A DNA stretch of 64,000 nucleotides, from assembly GCF_044784365.2 (NCBI RefSeq), contig NZ_CP173065.2. One strand, written 5' to 3'. The notes beneath the pieces were generated by a model. The model did not search any database. It had not been told where the DNA came from and saw nothing but the letters and a program-made list of their open reading frames with translations. The position numbers and the translations under genes were made by a program. This document shows, piece by piece, positions 29,410-37,179 of this stretch. Position 1 is the first letter of the stretch. Each line of letters starts with the position of its first letter. Source of the stretch: Cetobacterium_A somerae. Its GTDB lineage: Bacteria; Fusobacteriota; Fusobacteriia; Fusobacteriales; Fusobacteriaceae.

Positions 29410-29739
29410 ATGCCACATTTAAAATTTAGAGGTATTGATAAAAAAAGTTTAATTGAAAATAGTAAAGAATTAATTGATGGACTTACTTCAATTGTACAAT
29501 GTGATAGAACTTGGTTTACTATTGAGCATACTGAAACTGAGTATATTTTCGATGGAGCTATCGTTCCTGGTTATACTTTTGTTGATGTTGCTTGGTTTGA
29601 CAGAGGACAAGAAACTAAAAATATTGTTGCAGACTTCATCACAAAATTTTGTAAAAAATTAACAAACAACAACGATACTACTGTTATCTTCTATCCCCTT
29701 GAAGGTTCAAATTATTATGATAATGGGGAACATTTTTAA
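29410..29739 (+). CDS. DUF1904 family protein
   Basis: A 109-residue cytoplasmic protein of the DUF1904 group, recognised by the start MPHLKFRGIDKKSL and the internal SIVQCDRTWFTIEH and GYTFVDVAWFDRGQE segments. The fold is tautomerase-like, with Met1-Pro2 at the N-terminus as in tautomerases, but no reaction is established. It starts 1 base after the M16 gene stop and ends just before aroK. Confidence 0.7.
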   Translation: MPHLKFRGIDKKSLIENSKELIDGLTSIVQCDRTWFTIEHTETEYIFDGAIVPGYTFVDVAWFDRGQETKNIVADFITKFCKKLTNNNDTTVIFYPLEGSNYYDNGEHF

Positions 29740-29744
29740 TTTTT

Positions 29745-30263
29745 ATGAAAGCTAATATCGCTCTTATAGGTTTTATGGGAAGTGGAAAAACTACTATAGG
29801 TAGAATTCTAGCTAGAAGCCTAGATATGAAATTCATAGATATTGATCGTTGCATATCTATGAAAGAAAAAAGAACTATCCCTGAAATATTTGAAGAACAT
29901 GGAGAAAAATATTTTAGAGATTTAGAAAGATCTATTATTGAAGAAGAATCTAAAGATAACAATATAGTTATTTCCACTGGTGGTGGAGCAATTATTGATA
30001 ATGTTAATATTAAAAATCTAAAATCCACTTCTTTTGTAGTTTATTTAGATTGTGATGTTAATACTATTTACGAACGAGTAAAAAGAAGTAAAACTAGACC
30101 ACTTCTTACAAACTCAGAAGACATGTTACAAACAATACAAGACTTGTATGATAAAAGACAAACATTGTACAAAATATCTTCTGATTTTTCAATTAAAATA
30201 GATTCAAACACAAATATTTATGATAGTGTTGAAAAAATAAAAAATGCTTATATATTAAGCTAA
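29745..30263 (+). CDS. aroK: Shikimate kinase
   Basis: Phosphorylates shikimate with ATP in aromatic amino acid synthesis. The 172-residue protein has Walker A GFMGSGKTTIG, the shikimate-binding Asp in FIDIDRC, FRDLERS, the second substrate loop STGGGAI and the LID Arg region (KTRPLL). Other shikimate-pathway genes are not in view. It lies 5 bases after the DUF1904 gene. There is no obvious ribosome site except inside the DUF1904 end, which suggests coupled translation. Confidence 0.95.
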   Translation: MKANIALIGFMGSGKTTIGRILARSLDMKFIDIDRCISMKEKRTIPEIFEEHGEKYFRDLERSIIEEESKDNNIVISTGGGAIIDNVNIKNLKSTSFVVYLDCDVNTIYERVKRSKTRPLLTNSEDMLQTIQDLYDKRQTLYKISSDFSIKIDSNTNIYDSVEKIKNAYILS

Positions 30264-30275
30264 GGGGGTTTTTCT

Positions 30276-31049
30276 ATGAACAATTTATACGGTAAGACTA
30301 TTTTTATTACTGGAGCAACAAAAGGTATTGGAAGAAGTTGTGCTTTAGCGTATGCAGAAAAAGGTGCAAACCTAATTTTAACTGCTAGAAGTTCCGATTT
30401 ACTTGATTCTTTAAAAGAAGAATTAATTAGAAAATATGGTATAAGAGTTCATACTTTAGTTATTGATGTGCGTAATAGCAAAGATGTTGAAGATAAGGTA
30501 AAATCTTTACCTGAGTCTTTTAAAAAAATTGACATTTTAATCAATAATGCTGGATTAGCTTTAGGTCTAGACAAAGTTTATCTAGCCTCTCCTACAGATA
30601 TCGACACTGTTATTGATACTAATATTAAAGGGATGCTTTATGTTACAAGTGCTATAGTTCCTTTAATGTTAAAAAATAACTCTGGATATGTTGTTAATAT
30701 CGGTTCTATCGCTGGGGATGCTGCTTATGCAGGTGGAGCTATTTATTGCGCTTCTAAAGCCGCTGTTAAAACTTTTTCTGATGGATTAAGAATTGATTTA
30801 GTTGATTCAAATATTAGAGTTACTAATATTAAGCCTGGTTTAGTTGAAACAGAATTTAGTAAGGTAAGATTTAAAGGAGATCTTGAAAAAGCTAATAATA
30901 CGTATAAAGGTATCGATGCTTTAACTCCTGATGATGTAGCAAATGTTGTTATTTATGCTACTGGCCTTCCTGAAAATATACAGTTGACAGAAATTGCAAT
31001 GACACCAAACCATCAAGCTGATGGAAGAACTGTTCATAGAGAAAATTAA
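30276..31049 (+). CDS. Short-chain dehydrogenase/reductase (YdfG-like)
   Basis: A 257-residue classical SDR. Visible are the nucleotide loop TGATKGIG (about 13-20), NNAG (about 90), the catalytic Ser region NIGSIAGD, the Tyr-x3-Lys motif YCASKAA and KPGLVETEF. The last motif and the length fit the YdfG-type NADP-dependent hydroxy-acid (serine/threonine or 3-hydroxypropionate) dehydrogenases, but substrate calls within SDRs are unreliable. It lies 12 bases after aroK and ends the operon at a terminator. Confidence 0.85.
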   Translation: MNNLYGKTIFITGATKGIGRSCALAYAEKGANLILTARSSDLLDSLKEELIRKYGIRVHTLVIDVRNSKDVEDKVKSLPESFKKIDILINNAGLALGLDKVYLASPTDIDTVIDTNIKGMLYVTSAIVPLMLKNNSGYVVNIGSIAGDAAYAGGAIYCASKAAVKTFSDGLRIDLVDSNIRVTNIKPGLVETEFSKVRFKGDLEKANNTYKGIDALTPDDVANVVIYATGLPENIQLTEIAMTPNHQADGRTVHREN

Positions 31050-31055
31050 AAAATT

Positions 31056-31084
31056 AAGGAGTAGAAATTAAATTTCTACTCCTT
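31056..31084. terminator. Shared bidirectional terminator
   Basis: A 12-bp perfect stem (31056-31067 with 31073-31084) with a 5-base loop is flanked by T-rich sequence on both strands. It sits between the converging SDR and formate-channel genes and can end both. Confidence 0.85.
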
Positions 31085-31089
31085 TTTAA

Positions 31090-31851
31090 TTAATCATTCA
31101 TGTATAACTTTTTATATATTAATGGTAAAAATAATGCTCCTGATAAAAAGTTTCCAATTGTAACAGCTAAGAAATGAATTGCCATTTCACTTGGAGAATA
31201 TACTGTAGACATAAGTATTTTTCCTATACTTACATAGTACATGTTAGCAACCACGTGTTGGAATCCTCCTAAGATAAATAACATTATCGGGAACCAAATA
31301 GCTAATATTTTTCCTGCTAAATCTTTTGCTGCTAAAGCAAACCAAACACCAATAGCAACTAATACGTTACATAAAAATCCACTTGCTACTGCTTCTGTAA
31401 ATGTAAGATGAACTTTATGTTCTGCAACTCCAACTACATATTTAGAAAATTCTGGTGATGAATAATTTCCTGCTAAGTAAGACACATACGCTATAAATAT
31501 TGATCCTAAAAAATTCCCTATCCATACTGCACATAAATTTCTTGTGTATGTTGTCTTTTCTACCTTTCCCTTAGTAAAAGCCAATAATCCTAGACAATCT
31601 CCTGTAAATAATGATCCTCCTACTAATACAACAAGCATTAATCCTGTTGGGAAAACAGCAGCTCCTATAAATTTTCCAGCGCCTCCACCTACAGTAAAGT
31701 TAGCTATTAAATTTCCCAAAGCTGAAAGAGCTATGTACACTCCTCCCATAAATCCTAGTAAAGTAGTTTTAGTAAATGAGTAATGCCCCTTATTCTCTCC
31801 TAAAAGAAGAACTTGCTCTGTTGTTTCTTTGTTTGTTAAATAAACCTTCAC
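31090..31851 (-). CDS. Formate/nitrite channel family (FocA/NirC)
   Basis: A 253-residue FNT-family inner-membrane channel with six membrane segments. Family marks are the GFMGGVYIALSA start of helix 1, FPTGLMLVVLVGGSLFTGDC in helix 2, the WIGNFLGS segment and the QHVVANMYY stretch of the central pore. Formate export during mixed-acid fermentation is likely in this anaerobe, but nitrite or hydrosulfide transport is possible within the family. The start is GTG at 31851, with an AGGAGGG site 6 bases upstream. It has its own near-consensus promoter. Confidence 0.88.
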   Translation of the reverse strand: MKVYLTNKETTEQVLLLGENKGHYSFTKTTLLGFMGGVYIALSALGNLIANFTVGGGAGKFIGAAVFPTGLMLVVLVGGSLFTGDCLGLLAFTKGKVEKTTYTRNLCAVWIGNFLGSIFIAYVSYLAGNYSSPEFSKYVVGVAEHKVHLTFTEAVASGFLCNVLVAIGVWFALAAKDLAGKILAIWFPIMLFILGGFQHVVANMYYVSIGKILMSTVYSPSEMAIHFLAVTIGNFLSGALFLPLIYKKLYMND

Positions 31852-31886
31852 TTTTTCCCTCCTGATTTTTTTTCATACAGTTTGGA

Positions 31887-31915
31887 ATTATACACCCTTT
31901 ATCCTTTTTTTTCAA
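31887..31915 (-). promoter_or_regulatory. Promoter of the formate-channel gene
   Basis: Minus-strand TTGAAA (31915-31910), exactly 17 bases, then TATAAT (31892-31887), about 35 bases before the GTG. This is 11 of 12 consensus bases. Confidence 0.8.
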
Positions 31916-31929
31916 GATAATATTAAAAA

Positions 31930-31954
31930 AACTCAATCAAAATATGATTGAGTT
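31930..31954 (-). terminator. Terminator after the minus-strand brnQ gene
   Basis: A 10-bp perfect stem (31930-31939 with 31945-31954) is followed by a T-run on the minus strand, about 40 bases after the stop at 31995. Confidence 0.83.
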
Positions 31955-31994
31955 CTATTTTAATATATTAAGTATATACAAACAAACTTTCTAG

Positions 31995-33226
31995 TTAATT
32001 TTTTATAACTTTTCCAATTAAAAAGGCAATTATTGCTGGAATAATCCATGCAAAACCTAAATTTGATAGAGGTATAAATGATAAGTTTACTTTTAAAACT
32101 TCTAAAATGCTTATAATTAAAGTAATTATCGTTGCAAAGGCAAAACAATTTCTATTTTCAACTCCAAAAATATTTAAAACAATTAATACAATAGTAACTG
32201 GGTAAAGGATTACTAAAACTGGTACAGCTAAGCTTATGATATAGTCTAAACCTGCTACTGCTAATATTGCTGAAAATATACATGTTATAATAGCTACTTT
32301 TTTATATGATACATTTGTTAGCTTTGAAAACCAATCACTCACTAATGCTGTTAATCCTACAGAAGTTGTTAAACATGCTGCAGCTACACAAATACCAAAT
32401 GCAATCTTTCCTGAACTTCCTAATGTTAATTCAGCTACCATTAATGCTGTTTGAGCTGTAGATAAATTTTGCATACTGCTAATTTGTGCTCCTAGATAAA
32501 TTAAACTAAAATATATTAATCCTAATCCTAATGCTGCTATAAATCCTGCTCCAGTTAAAAAAACTTTTTGCTCTTTAGAATCTGTAACACCTTTTCCTTC
32601 TAATCCTTTTACTATTATTACACCAAATAAAACTGAAGCTAATGCATCCATTGTTTGATAACCATTTATAAATCCATATGAAAATTGACTTCCTTCAACT
32701 ATGCTTGCTACTGGTTCTCCAATCGGATTTAAAATTCCAAATACTGTTATTAAAGCTAAAATCACTAATATAATAGGTGTCAGAAACTTTCCTAAAACAT
32801 CTGTTACTTTAGATTCATTTAAAACTAAAAATAGTGTTATTCCGAAAAATATAACAGAACAAGCTATTGCAGAAATTTTAGGGTCCGCTCCTCCTATTAG
32901 TGGTAATACTCCCATTTCAAAAGTAGTTGATCCTGTTCTTGGAATTGCAAATAATGGTCCAATTACTAAAATTAATGTTGTTAAGTATGCTGTATTAAAT
33001 TTTTTAGAAACTTTACTTGCAAACTCATCTAGACTTCCACCTTTTGTAAAAGCAAGAATTCCAAGTAGTGGTAATCCAACTCCAGTTATAAAAAATCCTA
33101 TTCCTGCTATAAACCAACTTTGTCCAACTGCTACCCCAAGAGATGGTGGAAATAACAAGTTCCCCGCTCCAAAAACATCGAAAATAATGCTAACCCTAAA
33201 ACTAAAATCTCTTTTCTTTTATTCAT
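31995..33226 (-). pseudogene. brnQ: Branched-chain amino acid:cation symporter BrnQ, frameshifted near the N-terminus
   Basis: A sodium- or proton-coupled carrier for leucine, isoleucine and valine with about 12 membrane segments. The natural start is the ATG at 33226, preceded by GGGGAGG, which reads MNKRKEILVLGLALFSMF like the intact paralogue at 35895. At 33171-33175 the minus strand has five T where the paralogue has six, so the frame is lost after residue 18; the remaining 392 codons, from LLFPP on, are intact. Restoring one T would give 410 residues. The only in-frame start for the rest is a TTG at 33158 inside conserved coding sequence. It is a recent pseudogene, a slippage-switched gene, or a sequence error; the long intact remainder argues against old decay. 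Confidence 0.8.
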
Positions 33227-33260
33227 TCTTTTCCTCCCCATATAAAATAAATATTATTAA

Positions 33261-33292
33261 AAAGGCAACCTGTTTAGAAAAGATTGCCTTTA
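33261..33292 (-). terminator. Hairpin with T-run in the brnQ leader
   Basis: Minus-strand AAAGGCAA (33291-33284) pairs with TTGCCTTT (33268-33261), followed by TT AATAAT. It lies between the WYL-gene stop and brnQ, and downstream of a candidate brnQ promoter, so it is either the WYL operon terminator or a leader attenuator. Confidence 0.6.
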
Positions 33293-33320
33293 TTTTGATA
33301 ATTAATTTTAATTTTTGTAA

Positions 33321-33349
33321 ATAATAACACTTTTTTTTTATTTTTTCAA
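33321..33349 (-). promoter_or_regulatory. Candidate promoter of the minus-strand brnQ gene
   Basis: Minus-strand TTGAAA (33349-33344), 17 bases, TATTAT (33326-33321). Transcription would start near 33314 and pass through the hairpin at 33292-33261 before the ATG at 33226. Confidence 0.55.
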
Positions 33350-33354
33350 GTTTT

Positions 33355-34208
33355 TTAAATTTTTTTATCATCATAAATTTTATATGCTTGTAAAAAAGAA
33401 CTTCTTAATTCATCTCTTAATTTTTGTGGCTCTATTATCGTAACCTCTTTTAAAAAAGAAGCAAAATAAAACTTAGCATTCTCTAAAGTCATTTCAAATT
33501 GATAAATATTTTCATCTTTTTTTATAAGTTTAGGTTTATAGTTAGTAAAACTTTTTAGCATACTCTCTCCTATTGGAGTAAAAATAGCTTTTATTAATAA
33601 TCTCTCTCCTAAAAATGGATCGAAATTTTTCCTCATATTTTCAATATATTTTTTATCTCTAATTTGAATTTTTTCATTTAGCACACCTAAAATAATCACA
33701 TCTTTTAATTTTATACTTCTATAAATTCTATTCTCATCATCATAAGCAAATATAAAATTTTCATCTCCTTGATCCTCTCTTTTTATAAAATATGGAGATA
33801 TTATTAAATTATCTTCCATATATAATATTCTCATTTTTGATTTATTTTTTATAGCTTCTAAAACTACTTTGTAAGTATCTTGAAATATAAATATTTCTCG
33901 TTGATACTTAAATTGTGATGAATATATTTCAAAAGATCTCTAAAAAACTCAGCTTCTACCTCTACATCATTTGCCTTTAAAATATCATAATATATACCTT
34001 TATTAGCTACATTTAAATCAAATTGTATAACTTTTTTTAAAGGTCTTCCTTGAGGTTCTATAAACTTATCAATATCAAACTTTTTAGTGTATTTAAATTT
34101 ATCTAAAATAAAATTACATAATTTATTATTGTTTATTCCAAACTCTTCTGAATCTTTTTTTAAAAGTCTCCAAATATCTTCTGAAACTGTAACTCTTACT
34201 TTTTTCAT
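33355..34208 (-). pseudogene. WYL-domain transcription regulator with ribbon-helix-helix-like N-terminus, frameshifted
   Basis: Two reading frames together make one protein. The first (34208-33864) starts MKKVRVTVSEDIWRLLKK, resembling a ribbon-helix-helix DNA-binding segment. It loses frame after AEFFRDL. The second frame, read upstream of its first ATG at 33834, continues as EIYSSQFKYQREIFIF and then LEAIKNKSKMRILY, the usual opening of a WYL domain, and ends with the typical VTIIEPQKLRDELR. Adding one T to the four-T run at 33931-33934 (minus strand) joins them into 284 residues with no other defect. WYL domains sense small ligands or nucleic acid ends. It lies 29 bases after the alanine symporter gene, so it may regulate that transporter. 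It may be inactive, slippage-controlled or a sequencing artefact. Confidence 0.75.
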
Positions 34209-34237
34209 ACTTCAGTTCCCCCATAACTTTACATAAT

Positions 34238-35587
34238 TTATGGGTTTATTTTAGCACATCCCTTTAATTTTTGCTCGTATTTTTCCAAATATACAATACT
34301 TTCGTTTATTAGGGGAGCTATCGCTACAATATTAATTACAGTCATTAATCCTAATCCAAAGTCAGCTAAAGACCAAACAAAATAATTTTGTTCAACTCCA
34401 CCAACATAAACCATCCATACAACTATCAATTGATAACCTGTATTTACTTTAGGATTCTCACTAATAAATTGTAATGCGTTTCTTCCATAAAAAGTAACTC
34501 CCAGTATCGTGCTAAAAGAAAAGAAAAATAATATTATTACTGTAAAGGGTATTCCTATCCAGCCAATATGACTTTTTAAAGCTTCTTGGAATAGCACCAT
34601 TCCATTTAGCTCACTTAACCTAGAATCACTTGCTAATAACACAACAAAGGCTGTTGCACTGCAAATAACTAATGTATCCACAAAAACACTTAATGATTGA
34701 ACCATTCCTTGTTTTACAGGTTCATCTACATCTGCTAAGGCTGCTGCGTAATTCCCGTTACCACTCCCTGCCTCATTAGAAAACAACCCTCTTCTTACTC
34801 CTTGCATGATTGCTCCACCTAAAGCTCCTCCTGCAAATTGATTTATTCCAAATGCTGCCGAGAATATTTTTCCAAAGACCATTGGTATTTCTGTTATATT
34901 AGTTAAAAGAACATATAATACAACTGCTAAATACATAAAAGCCATTACAGGAACAATTTTATTTAATGCTGTTACAATTTTATCTTTTCTTCCTTTACCA
35001 AAAATTGTTATTGCAACTAATAATGCCAATATTACTGAAATTATTGTTGGATTTAATTTATAAGCTCCAACTACTGACTCAGTTACAGAGTTTGCCATAA
35101 CTTGAATAACTCCAATATAACATATTACTGAAGCTACTGCATAAACTATTCCTAACCATCTCTTTTTTAATCTATTTTTTATAACCCACGGTGTTCCACC
35201 TCTATAATTTCCATTAGAGTCTTTTTCCCTATGAATTACAGATAGAACTGATTCAACAAATGCTGTTGAGGCCCCTAATAATGCTACTATCCACATCCAA
35301 AACAATGCCCCAGGTCCTCCTATAGATATAGCTGCTACAACTCCAGCTATATTTCCTGCTCCTACTCTACAAGCTGTTCCTAAATAAAAAGCCTCTAAAG
35401 AACTTATTTTTTCTCCAGTTGTTTTTTCACCTTTTAAAGTTTTTACTATTTCTCCAAATAATCTAATTTGCATAAATTTAGTTTTATAGCTGGCATATAA
35501 AGCCATCCCAATAAGCATTACCACAAGTACATTTTTTTCCCACAAAATTGCATTAGTTCCATTTATTATAGACTTCAATATTTCCAT
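34238..35587 (-). CDS. Sodium:alanine/glycine symporter (AGCS family)
   Basis: A 449-residue inner-membrane carrier that takes up alanine or glycine with Na+. About ten to eleven membrane segments are visible; the family signature is clear in GTACRVGAGNIAGVVAAISIGGPGALFWMW (in the region of residues 70-100) and in RRGLFSNEAGSGNGNYAAA. The start ATG has an AAGGAGGAG site. It is followed by the WYL regulator gene and is divergent from the second BrnQ gene. No glycine riboswitch was found in its leader. Confidence 0.93.
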   Translation of the reverse strand: MEILKSIINGTNAILWEKNVLVVMLIGMALYASYKTKFMQIRLFGEIVKTLKGEKTTGEKISSLEAFYLGTACRVGAGNIAGVVAAISIGGPGALFWMWIVALLGASTAFVESVLSVIHREKDSNGNYRGGTPWVIKNRLKKRWLGIVYAVASVICYIGVIQVMANSVTESVVGAYKLNPTIISVILALLVAITIFGKGRKDKIVTALNKIVPVMAFMYLAVVLYVLLTNITEIPMVFGKIFSAAFGINQFAGGALGGAIMQGVRRGLFSNEAGSGNGNYAAALADVDEPVKQGMVQSLSVFVDTLVICSATAFVVLLASDSRLSELNGMVLFQEALKSHIGWIGIPFTVIILFFFSFSTILGVTFYGRNALQFISENPKVNTGYQLIVVWMVYVGGVEQNYFVWSLADFGLGLMTVINIVAIAPLINESIVYLEKYEQKLKGCAKINP

Positions 35588-35894
35588 AATGACTCCTCCT
35601 TAATTTACCCTTAATATTTTCTAAAATAATCCTAACATTTATTTTTCCTACTTAATAGATAACAATTTTTTTATTTTTTTGTTCGTATTTTTGGAAAACA
35701 AACCCATTGTTTTTAAAGGGTTCTTGTATTTTTTTCTAAACTTTATTGTTCTATATACCATTTTTTTAGTACATTCATACCTTTTTTTCATTATTTTATT
35801 CTTGATTTTTTTCTGATTTTTTGATACAATTTTTCTAATTATTTAAACACACACATTTTTTTATTACAATAATACTAATTTTTTGGAGGTTACA
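35588..35894. other. Divergent AT-rich intergenic region with spaced T-tracts
   Basis: About 300 bases between the divergent alanine symporter and BrnQ genes hold no gene. On the plus strand runs of 5-8 T recur (for example at 35761-35767, 35782-35788, 35806-35812, 35817-35822, 35830-35834), several about one or two helical turns apart, as in curved or UP-element-like DNA. TACAAT at 35865-35870 could be the -10 of the plus-strand brnQ, with a poor -35. AGGAGG-type ribosome sites occur at both ends. Confidence 0.5.
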
Positions 35895-37154
35895 ATGAAT
35901 AAAAAGAAAGAAATTTTAATTTTAGGTTTCGCTCTATTCTCTATGTTTTTTGGAGCAGGAAATTTACTATTCCCACCTTCTGTTGGAGTAGCTGTAGGAA
36001 AGGATTGGTTTGAGGCTGGTCTAGGATTTTTTCTAACTGGAATTGGTTTACCACTACTTGGAATTCTTGCATTCACAAAAGTTGGAAGTCTAGATGAGTT
36101 TGCAAATAAAGTTTCAAATAAATTTAATACAATCTATTCTACTATATTAATATTAGTTATAGGTCCTCTATTTGCTATACCAAGAACAGGATCAACTACT
36201 TTTGAAATGGGAGTTTTACCTTTATTTCCTAATTCAAACCCTACTATTATAGCTGTGTTAACATCTGTTATTTTCTTTGGAGTAACTTTATTCTTAGTTT
36301 TAAATGAATCAAGTATAACTGATATTCTAGGTAAATTTTTAACACCTATTATCTTATTAATTCTTTCATTAATAACTATTTTAGGAATAACTAGCGATTT
36401 AGGAACGCCTGTTGACTCTATAATAAATGGAAACCCTTTCTCTTATGGATTTGTTAGTGGTTACCAGACAATGGATGCTTTAGCTTCTGTTCTATTTGGA
36501 GTTATAATTATTAGAGGACTTGAAGGAAAGGGAGTAACTGATACAAATGAACAAAAATCTTTTTTAAGTAATGCTGGATTTATTGCTGCTATTGGTCTTG
36601 GATTTATCTATTTAAGCTTAATCTATTTAGGAGCACAAATTAGTAGTATAAAAGGTCTTACAACTGCTCAAACAACATTAACTTTAGCAGAACTGACTCT
36701 TGGAAATATTGGGAAAATAGCTTTTGGAATTTGTGTTGCTGCAGCTTGTTTAACAACTTCTGTAGGATTAGTTGCTTTAGCTAGTGAATGGTTTTCAAAA
36801 CTATTTAAAATATCTTATAAAAAAATAGCTCTTGGAATTTGTATTTTCTCAACAATACTTTCTGTTGCAGGATTAGACTATATAATTAGTTTATCTGTAC
36901 CTGTTTTAGTAATACTTTATCCAGTTACTATCGTTCTTATTTTACTAAATATTTTTGGTATTAAAAATCACTTTACCTTTAAATCTGTTGTTGCAGTAAC
37001 TTTAATAATCAGTATAGCTGAAATGTTAAAAGTAGATTTAAGCTTTATTCCTCTTGCTAACCACGGATTCCCTTGGGTTATACCAGCTTTAATAGCTTTT
37101 GGAATATCTTTTACCTTTAAAACTGAAAAACTAACTTTAAAAAAGAATGCATAA
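35895..37154 (+). CDS. brnQ: Branched-chain amino acid:cation symporter BrnQ
   Basis: An intact 419-residue BrnQ/LIVCS carrier for branched-chain amino acids with about 12 membrane segments. Signatures are FGAGNLLFPPSVG near the N-terminus, AIPRTGSTTFEMG and GYQTMDALASVLFGV. I set the start at the ATG at 35895, which has GGAGG 6 bases upstream; an in-frame TTG at 35883 would overlap that site. It is a close paralogue of the broken gene at 31995-33226, in opposite orientation, and could supply its function. A strong terminator follows directly. Confidence 0.94.
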   Translation: MNKKKEILILGFALFSMFFGAGNLLFPPSVGVAVGKDWFEAGLGFFLTGIGLPLLGILAFTKVGSLDEFANKVSNKFNTIYSTILILVIGPLFAIPRTGSTTFEMGVLPLFPNSNPTIIAVLTSVIFFGVTLFLVLNESSITDILGKFLTPIILLILSLITILGITSDLGTPVDSIINGNPFSYGFVSGYQTMDALASVLFGVIIIRGLEGKGVTDTNEQKSFLSNAGFIAAIGLGFIYLSLIYLGAQISSIKGLTTAQTTLTLAELTLGNIGKIAFGICVAAACLTTSVGLVALASEWFSKLFKISYKKIALGICIFSTILSVAGLDYIISLSVPVLVILYPVTIVLILLNIFGIKNHFTFKSVVAVTLIISIAEMLKVDLSFIPLANHGFPWVIPALIAFGISFTFKTEKLTLKKNA

Positions 37155-37179
37155 AAAAAGGAGCTAAGCTCCTTTTTTT
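37153..37179. terminator. Shared bidirectional terminator
   Basis: A 12-bp inverted repeat (37153-37164 with 37168-37179) with A7/T8 flanks and a 3-base loop touches the stop codons of brnQ (plus) and the purine permease gene (minus). Confidence 0.87.

Noticed and set aside
33158..33165. TTG at 33158 as a true start for the shortened BrnQ
   Set aside because: It lies inside conserved coding sequence shared with the paralogue and would remove the first membrane segment; the GGAG nearby is conserved codon sequence.
32701..33324. Long plus-strand reading frame opposite brnQ (and similar frames opposite other genes)
   Set aside because: They mirror conserved coding genes, lack ribosome sites and match no family; they are shadows.
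35697..35727. Hairpin AACAAACCC/GGGTTCTTGT with a T-run in the divergent region
   Set aside because: Only five consecutive base pairs hold and it lies upstream of the best promoter candidate, so it is probably chance.
35588..35760. Possible glycine riboswitch before the alanine symporter gene, as known for AGCS genes in some fusobacteria
   Set aside because: The leader is almost pure A/T and has no GGAGAG-like glycine aptamer core on the minus strand.
35883..35894. TTG start for the intact BrnQ
   Set aside because: It would place the GGAGG ribosome site inside the coding region; the ATG at 35895 aligns with the paralogue.
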